A stretch of DNA of 10,824 bases, taken from a bacterium. GTDB lineage: Bacteria; Ratteibacteria; UBA8468; B48-G9; DTJG01. The translations under genes and the position numbers were made by a program. Shown piece after piece: positions 7,399 through 10,824 of this stretch. The notes under the pieces are model-generated. The model ran no database searches. It worked only from the letters and a program-made list of their open reading frames with translations, and was not told the DNA's origin. The stretch's first letter is position 1; each line of letters begins with the position of its first letter. The stretch lies in contig JAOAAW010000166.1 in NCBI GenBank assembly GCA_026418655.1, positions 1 to 10,824 of the forward strand. The letters run 5' to 3'.

Positions 7399-7420
7399 AA
7401 TATGGCTTTGAAAAAGTCAA
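7392..7420 (-). promoter_or_regulatory. Sigma70-like promoter of the efflux operon
   Basis: On the minus strand TTGACT (7415-7420), a 17 bp spacer, then TATCAT (7392-7397). Transcription would start near 7385 and leave a leader of about 65 nt before the adaptor ATG at 7319. The -10 hexamer lies within one arm of a palindrome (7374-7398). Confidence 0.65.
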
Positions 7421-7499
7421 AAATAAATACCTTCCTAGTAATAAGCTGTCGATAAAATACAATAGTCGTTCAGAAACATGGGAGAAAATATTTAGAGAT
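7421..7499. other. Intergenic stretch with no recognised feature
   Basis: AT-rich DNA between the efflux promoter and the first readable part of the HD-GYP relic. I see no RNA, repeat or promoter that I can support. It may contain the lost promoter and start of the relic. Confidence 0.4.
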
Positions 7500-8160
7500 T
7501 AATCCTGATTGATGAAGTTAACAAATCGACAATTAATATTGACGATTATCTTTTATTTTATGAGTGTGTTGTTCAATTTAAAAAAAACCAGAAGCCGTGT
7601 GTTTTAATAAGGTTAATTCTACAATTACGCTTACAATAGTTATCAATCTACGAAGGTACAGGAATATTCAAAATTTGTTGAGAATCTGGTGGAGAGTATT
7701 TTCAGGAATCCTTTGTCCGTGAAATTAATCCTGAAGCAAGGATATACTGTTTCGATTTATATATTCATACAGTCTTAAGTGATTGTTTGCAAAAAAGTAC
7801 AGGTCCATTAATTGCACTTATGTCGCTGGCAAGTATCTTTATGTTTTTGATTAAATGTCTGTTACTGACCAAGGTTCGAATTGCGCAGGAACATTGAGTA
7901 AATTGATGTAAGAAATTATAGTTGCTGAGCTGAAAAGTGAACCAAATATTTTTCAAATATTTTTGGAACCTTACCAGGATAAGAAACTTTTTAAGGGCGT
8001 AGTCAGGTCGGATTGTCTTCTTAAAAACTACGAAGATGGAACAATTAGGAGCCTGTGTGGACAAATTCCTTTAAAAAGCTAAAGAAAAAGAATGATAAAA
8101 ATGACAAGAACGGTTGTTTTCGTGATGTTTATCCCCAGAGCTATCATTGTAAATTCAATA
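7500..8160 (+). pseudogene. Decayed HD-GYP-domain (c-di-GMP phosphodiesterase-type) gene
   Basis: No long frame is intact, but short plus-strand pieces in shifting frames follow the order of an HD-GYP protein. At 7653-7739: EYSKFVENLVESIFRNP, typical of the linker before the domain. At 7751-7774: FDLYIHTV, where the family has a Y-x-HSVNV pattern. At 7819-7851: YVAGKYLYVFD, where HDIGKIYVPD is expected, with H and D lost. At 7850-7894: IKCLLLTKVRIAQEH, matching the LNKPGPLT...EH stretch. At 8026-8079: NYEDGTIRSLCGQIPLKS, matching HHE-DGTGYP-GL-G-IPL with GYP lost. Further upstream (about 7530-7610) DDYLLFYECVVQFKKNQKP may be the N-terminal domain. Stops, frame changes and lost metal ligands mean no active enzyme. 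Spacing is shorter than normal between the HTV and GK blocks, which suggests deletions. The identification is by eye from ordered motifs. Confidence 0.6.
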
Positions 8161-8173
8161 AGAGTGTCCGGTG

Positions 8174-8202
8174 TTTACGTTTTTCAAAAAAACGGGTATA
8201 AT
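8174..8202 (+). promoter_or_regulatory. Sigma70-like promoter of the HTH/radical SAM pair
   Basis: TTTACG (8174-8179), a 17 bp spacer, then TATAAT (8197-8202). The predicted start is near 8209, giving a leader of about 15 nt that ends in AGGGG (8215-8219), 4 nt before the ATG at 8224. The spacer contains a perfect inverted repeat (8178-8194), and a 15 bp direct repeat flanks the -10. Confidence 0.6.
8178..8194. repeat. Perfect inverted repeat in the promoter spacer
   Basis: CGTTTTT, three bases, AAAAACG: seven paired bases per arm, overlapping the end of the -35 and most of the spacer. It could be a protein-binding site. It is followed by no T run in the right place to act as a terminator on the plus strand. 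Confidence 0.4.
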
Positions 8203-8219
8203 AATTTCAAAAAAAGGGG
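8182..8219 (+). repeat. 15 bp direct repeat flanking the -10 box
   Basis: TTTCAAAAAAACGGG at 8182-8196 and TTTCAAAAAAAGGGG at 8205-8219 differ at one base, and their starts are 23 bp apart, about two helical turns. They bracket TATAAT exactly. The second copy also supplies the ribosome-binding AGGGG. This is a possible tandem operator, although low complexity (A runs) makes chance more likely than for mixed sequence. Confidence 0.5.
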
Positions 8220-8223
8220 TTAA

Positions 8224-8673
8224 ATGAGACCTATCTTTGCAAGGGCAATGTACCCAGGGGAAGTGAGGAGGTTGTATAAGCTCGTACGAGAGGGAAAAAA
8301 ACAAATCAGTAAAAGAGCAAAGGCAATTGTACTTTCTGGGATTTATAGATACAAGGTAAGTGAAATCTCGAGAATGTTGGATTTTCACCCTAATCATTTA
8401 AGAAAATGGATACACAGGTTTAATCATGAGGGAATTGAATCAATTATAGATGCACCTGAAATTGGGATTAGGAGAAAGTTTGATGAAAGTATCAAGGGAA
8501 AAATTGCAAAAATTGTAAAAAAACCACCTAGGAAGTATGGTCTTTCATTTTCCGATTGGACTTTATATAGACTGAAATATTATCTCGAAGAATCAGGAAT
8601 AGTGGATAAGATCAGTCATGAAACAGTGAGAAGGATCCTCAAAGAACACAAAATTGATCTCAAAACGAAATAG
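8224..8673 (+). CDS. Stand-alone IS630-type helix-turn-helix protein (no DDE domain)
   Basis: 149 residues that match the N-terminal DNA-binding half of IS630-family transposases. There is a homeodomain-like HTH at about 30-67 (RAKAIVLSG, then KVSEISRMLDFHPNHLRKWI, then HRFNHEGIESI) and a second winged-helix-like unit at 86-145 (PPRKYGLSFSDWTLYRLKYY and SHETVRRILKEHKI). The catalytic DDE half is absent, and no remnant of it follows: the gene stops at 8673 and a radical SAM gene starts 28 bp later. The protein is basic and intact, with its own promoter and AGGGG 4 nt before the ATG, so it looks like a working DNA-binding protein and not mere debris. A role as regulator of its own operon is inferred from position only. 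The alternative is a truncated transposase; no flanking terminal inverted repeats were seen. Confidence 0.75.
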   Translation: MRPIFARAMYPGEVRRLYKLVREGKKQISKRAKAIVLSGIYRYKVSEISRMLDFHPNHLRKWIHRFNHEGIESIIDAPEIGIRRKFDESIKGKIAKIVKKPPRKYGLSFSDWTLYRLKYYLEESGIVDKISHETVRRILKEHKIDLKTK

Positions 8674-8701
8674 TGTGAATTGAGATTACCGGGAGGTAAT
8701 T

Positions 8702-10207
8702 ATGGGACTCTGGAATCTCAATAATTTTCCTTTTTCGTCCTCTGAACTGAAAGACATTCTTAAAAAGAAGTCCACCTATAAAATTTTAAATTCGGATTTA
8801 ACCAGACAGGTATTAAAAAAGTATCTTGAAGTTGGAAATGGTGGTGTTACAAAACTTGAGGAATTAATTTTAAAGTACAGTCTTGATGCAAGATGTTCTG
8901 TCAGGAGGTTTTTAGAGGATAAGGGTACATTGATACCCTATATTATTTTTGACTACATATGTAGTGTTTTCGGCTTGGACAGAAATACTCTGGCAGAATC
9001 TATAAAAACTCCAAAGATAAGAAAAACTATTTTGAATGTTGCTGAAACAATAATTGAATTCGGTGTACATGAACCGCTAATTTTTGCCCAACCATTGATG
9101 CTTGTGTGGAATATCACTTATAAATGTAACCTACGTTGTAAACATTGTTATGAAGATGCGGGTAGCCTATCAAAATGCAAGTTTCATGAGCTTACGGGCA
9201 ATGAAAAAATTAAGGTGATGGAAGAAATAGTTAAGACAAATATCCCCACTTTTGCCTTTTCAGGAGGAGAACCACTTTTAGATCCCATCTTCTGGCAAGT
9301 CGCAAAAATCGGTAAAAATGCAGGCCTTTATATGTCAATCAATACAAACGGTACGTTGATAACAGAAGAAGTTGCAGGGAAATTGAAGGAACTGGGTTTT
9401 GCGTACTATGGAGTCAGTCTTGATGGTGCAGGTCCAGAGATCCACGACAATTTTAGAGGTGTCGATGGTTCTTTTGAAAAGGCTTTGAATGGTATAAAGA
9501 ACTTAATAAAAATTGGGGAGGCAGATAAGGTATGTATTTCTTTTACTGTTACCCGTTACAATATAAATGAAATAGAAAAGATTATAAAATTAAGAGACGA
9601 ACTCGGAATAAGAAAAGTAGTATTTTACAATTATATTCCATGTGGCAGGGCAGGAATTGAAAACGATCCTTCCCCATTTGAAAGAGAACAACTTTTTGAA
9701 ATTTTTTATAATGAACTGAAAAATGGAAGAAATGCTTTACTAAGTACAGCACCCCAATTCGGAAGATATTGTAAACAGATGTATGAAAAACATTTTGGCG
9801 AATGGACGATAATGGGGCATTTTGCATCTACTTCTATCAAAGAGTTGAATAATCTGGCTGATCTAATTGGTGGTTGTGGCGCATCACGTGTTTATATCGC
9901 TCTTCAGCCAGATGGAACTATAACGCCATGTGTATTTATGCCGGATTTACGGATAGGAAATATTAAGTCTGATGGAACGATTTCAAATAGGAATCTTTTG
10001 AAGATATGGAAGGAATCAAAAATTTTGCAGCTCATACGAGAGAGAAGAAAACATTTTGAAAGCGCTGGATGCCGGGGGAAATATTTTTCTGTTTGCGGAG
10101 GATGTATTGCAAGAATATATGCCTATACGAGAAATTTTGTTGCTTGTGATCCAGGTTGTATACTGAATTGTACCCAGAACGAAAAAGACAGTTCTCAAAA
10201 ATCCTGA
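8702..10207 (+). CDS. Radical SAM/SPASM-domain protein with N-terminal extension (NirJ/AhbD-like class)
   Basis: 501 residues. Residues 1-130 form an extra helical domain I do not recognise. The radical SAM core follows, with CNLRCKHC (C142, C146, C149) binding the SAM-coordinating [4Fe-4S] cluster, SGGEP at 187-191 and SLDGAGPEIHDNFRG at 239-253. The C-terminal part has a SPASM-like cysteine set: C392, C410 (in PDGTITPCVF), C457, C465, C468, C482, C486 and C490, enough for auxiliary iron-sulfur clusters. The layout resembles the NirJ/AhbD heme-modifying and peptide-maturase class, whose members carry out radical chemistry on a porphyrin or peptide in the cytoplasm. The substrate cannot be assigned: no precursor peptide or heme-pathway gene is visible apart from a UroD-family gene on the other strand. 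The start is firm (GGAGGT 4 nt before the ATG). It is probably co-transcribed with the HTH gene 28 bp upstream. Confidence 0.88.
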   Translation: MGLWNLNNFPFSSSELKDILKKKSTYKILNSDLTRQVLKKYLEVGNGGVTKLEELILKYSLDARCSVRRFLEDKGTLIPYIIFDYICSVFGLDRNTLAESIKTPKIRKTILNVAETIIEFGVHEPLIFAQPLMLVWNITYKCNLRCKHCYEDAGSLSKCKFHELTGNEKIKVMEEIVKTNIPTFAFSGGEPLLDPIFWQVAKIGKNAGLYMSINTNGTLITEEVAGKLKELGFAYYGVSLDGAGPEIHDNFRGVDGSFEKALNGIKNLIKIGEADKVCISFTVTRYNINEIEKIIKLRDELGIRKVVFYNYIPCGRAGIENDPSPFEREQLFEIFYNELKNGRNALLSTAPQFGRYCKQMYEKHFGEWTIMGHFASTSIKELNNLADLIGGCGASRVYIALQPDGTITPCVFMPDLRIGNIKSDGTISNRNLLKIWKESKILQLIRERRKHFESAGCRGKYFSVCGGCIARIYAYTRNFVACDPGCILNCTQNEKDSSQKS

Positions 10208-10214
10208 GCGCGGT

Positions 10215-10824
10215 TTAAACAATTGGGGCTTTTTCCTTAACGAAAGATACAATATCGCATTGGTCCTGCTTATTTTTGCAAAGACTGAGAAGGAAAAACC
10301 TTCCCTGTGAAAGCACACCGATTTTTTGTTTTATAGATGCAGGGTCAGCGACAATCGCCACAATCCTTTTCCTTGCCCCTTCAAGTAATTTTTCAATGAT
10401 ACTAATTGCATCCGGTGTATTGGGGTCTGGCCTCCAATTATAAATTGTGAGATGTTCCATATTACTTATGTTATCCATCTGATGATACGCCTGCGTATGG
10501 ATGTGAAGGAAGCCACCACTATGTCTTTCAAAGACCCCGTCAGTATAAGGAACTCCAAATTCTTTATAATGTGCTGGTGAAAGAAGTCCTGCTGCATCAT
10601 CACTCAGAAATGGAAGGCCTTTTTCCATCCACAAAAATCCTGCAACAATACCACAATTTTCATTTTTTACATTATTTTCAATCAAATCATAAACCCATTT
10701 CAGAGCCTCATCGCACCTTTTTATAAGTGTATGAACCTTATCCGGACAATTATAAACATCCAGAAAAAAATCAGAACCCCTGAGTATAAAGGCAAGTTCA
10801 AGAGGCGAATGATACCCATTGATG
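10215..10824 (-). CDS. Uroporphyrinogen decarboxylase (URO-D) family protein, C-terminal part
   Basis: The minus frame is open from the right edge to the stop at 10215: 202 visible residues, N-terminus missing. It follows the URO-D/corrinoid methyltransferase fold pattern: LAFILRGSDFFLDVYNCPDK near the left end of the fragment, a long helix (HTLIKRCDEALKWVYDLIEN), SDDAAGLLSPAHYKEFGVPY (the family SDD...LSP-xxY motif), then GGFLHIHTQAYHQMDNI, where many members have a GG-x-HSCG loop. True URO-D and the look-alike methyltransferases are separated mainly by N-terminal residues outside the window. The HIHTQAY loop differs from the usual SCG, so this is likely not a housekeeping HemE, and no symbol is given. 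The final 30 residues (from GVLSQGRFF) are Lys-rich and may be a lineage-specific tail. Its stop lies 7 bp from the stop of the converging radical SAM gene, with no terminator between. Confidence 0.82.
   Translation of the reverse strand, partial: INGYHSPLELAFILRGSDFFLDVYNCPDKVHTLIKRCDEALKWVYDLIENNVKNENCGIVAGFLWMEKGLPFLSDDAAGLLSPAHYKEFGVPYTDGVFERHSGGFLHIHTQAYHQMDNISNMEHLTIYNWRPDPNTPDAISIIEKLLEGARKRIVAIVADPASIKQKIGVLSQGRFFLLSLCKNKQDQCDIVSFVKEKAPIV

Noticed and set aside
7940..7980. CAAATATTTTT repeated twice within the HD-GYP relic
   Set aside because: Short and AT-rich; likely chance or slippage, with no other copies noticed.
7765..8064. A 99-codon open frame on the minus strand inside the gene-free region
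   Set aside because: It lies antisense to the ordered HD-GYP fragments, lacks a Shine-Dalgarno and shows no domain-like pattern.
8160..8701. A complete IS630 element
   Set aside because: There is no DDE half, and I found no terminal inverted repeats or flanking TA duplications around the HTH gene.
10195..10240. Rho-independent terminator between the radical SAM and URO-D genes
   Set aside because: The possible AGC/GCT stem before the TTTTT is only 3 bp with mismatches; GTTTAAAC is a short palindrome without a T run.
1..10824. CRISPR array or riboswitch
   Set aside because: No spaced identical repeats were seen, and no leader long enough with a recognisable aptamer.

Overview
The window reads as chromosome from an AT-rich, diderm (Gram-negative-type) bacterium that uses the standard genetic code. 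The evidence is a GT9 family glycosyltransferase of the LPS-heptosyltransferase type, an RND efflux pump with its periplasmic adaptor, a lipoprotein signal, and sigma70-like promoters. Neither tRNA gene encodes its CCA end. The long UroD-like and radical-SAM/SPASM genes and the IS630-type HTH protein are common in uncultivated thermophilic or anaerobic lineages, but the sequence alone does not fix the phylum.

Layout. 1-1855 (minus): a GT9 glycosyltransferase, a small lipoprotein with a pilin/GspG-like helical segment whose start region looks frameshifted, tRNA-Pro(UGG) behind its own extended -10 promoter, and, only 12 nt after the tRNA, a secreted protein with a cohesin-type beta-sandwich that runs off the left edge. 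1861-3107 (plus): divergent from the GT9 gene, a rhomboid protease fused to a C-terminal TPR-like tail, followed by tRNA-Thr(CGU). 3109-7319 (minus): a two-gene efflux operon (adaptor then RND pump, 4-base ATGA overlap) with a promoter and overlapping palindrome upstream. 7500-8160 (plus): the only long stretch without an intact gene. It is not empty: fragments in several frames line up in order with an HD-GYP phosphodiesterase, so I read it as a decayed gene. 8224-10207 (plus): a stand-alone IS630-type helix-turn-helix protein and, 28 bp later, a radical SAM/SPASM enzyme, apparently one transcript from a promoter with a repeated element around its -10. 10215-10824 (minus): the C-terminal part of a uroporphyrinogen decarboxylase-family protein, converging on the radical SAM gene.

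The efflux pair makes an inner-membrane plus periplasmic pump; no TolC-type outer-membrane partner lies in the window. The HTH/radical SAM pair is the least explained unit: a transposase-derived DNA-binding domain without its DDE catalytic half sits in front of an enzyme with an unusual N-terminal domain of about 130 residues. The best leads are that pair and its promoter repeats, the HD-GYP relic, the efflux operator, and the one-base lesion at the lipoprotein start.
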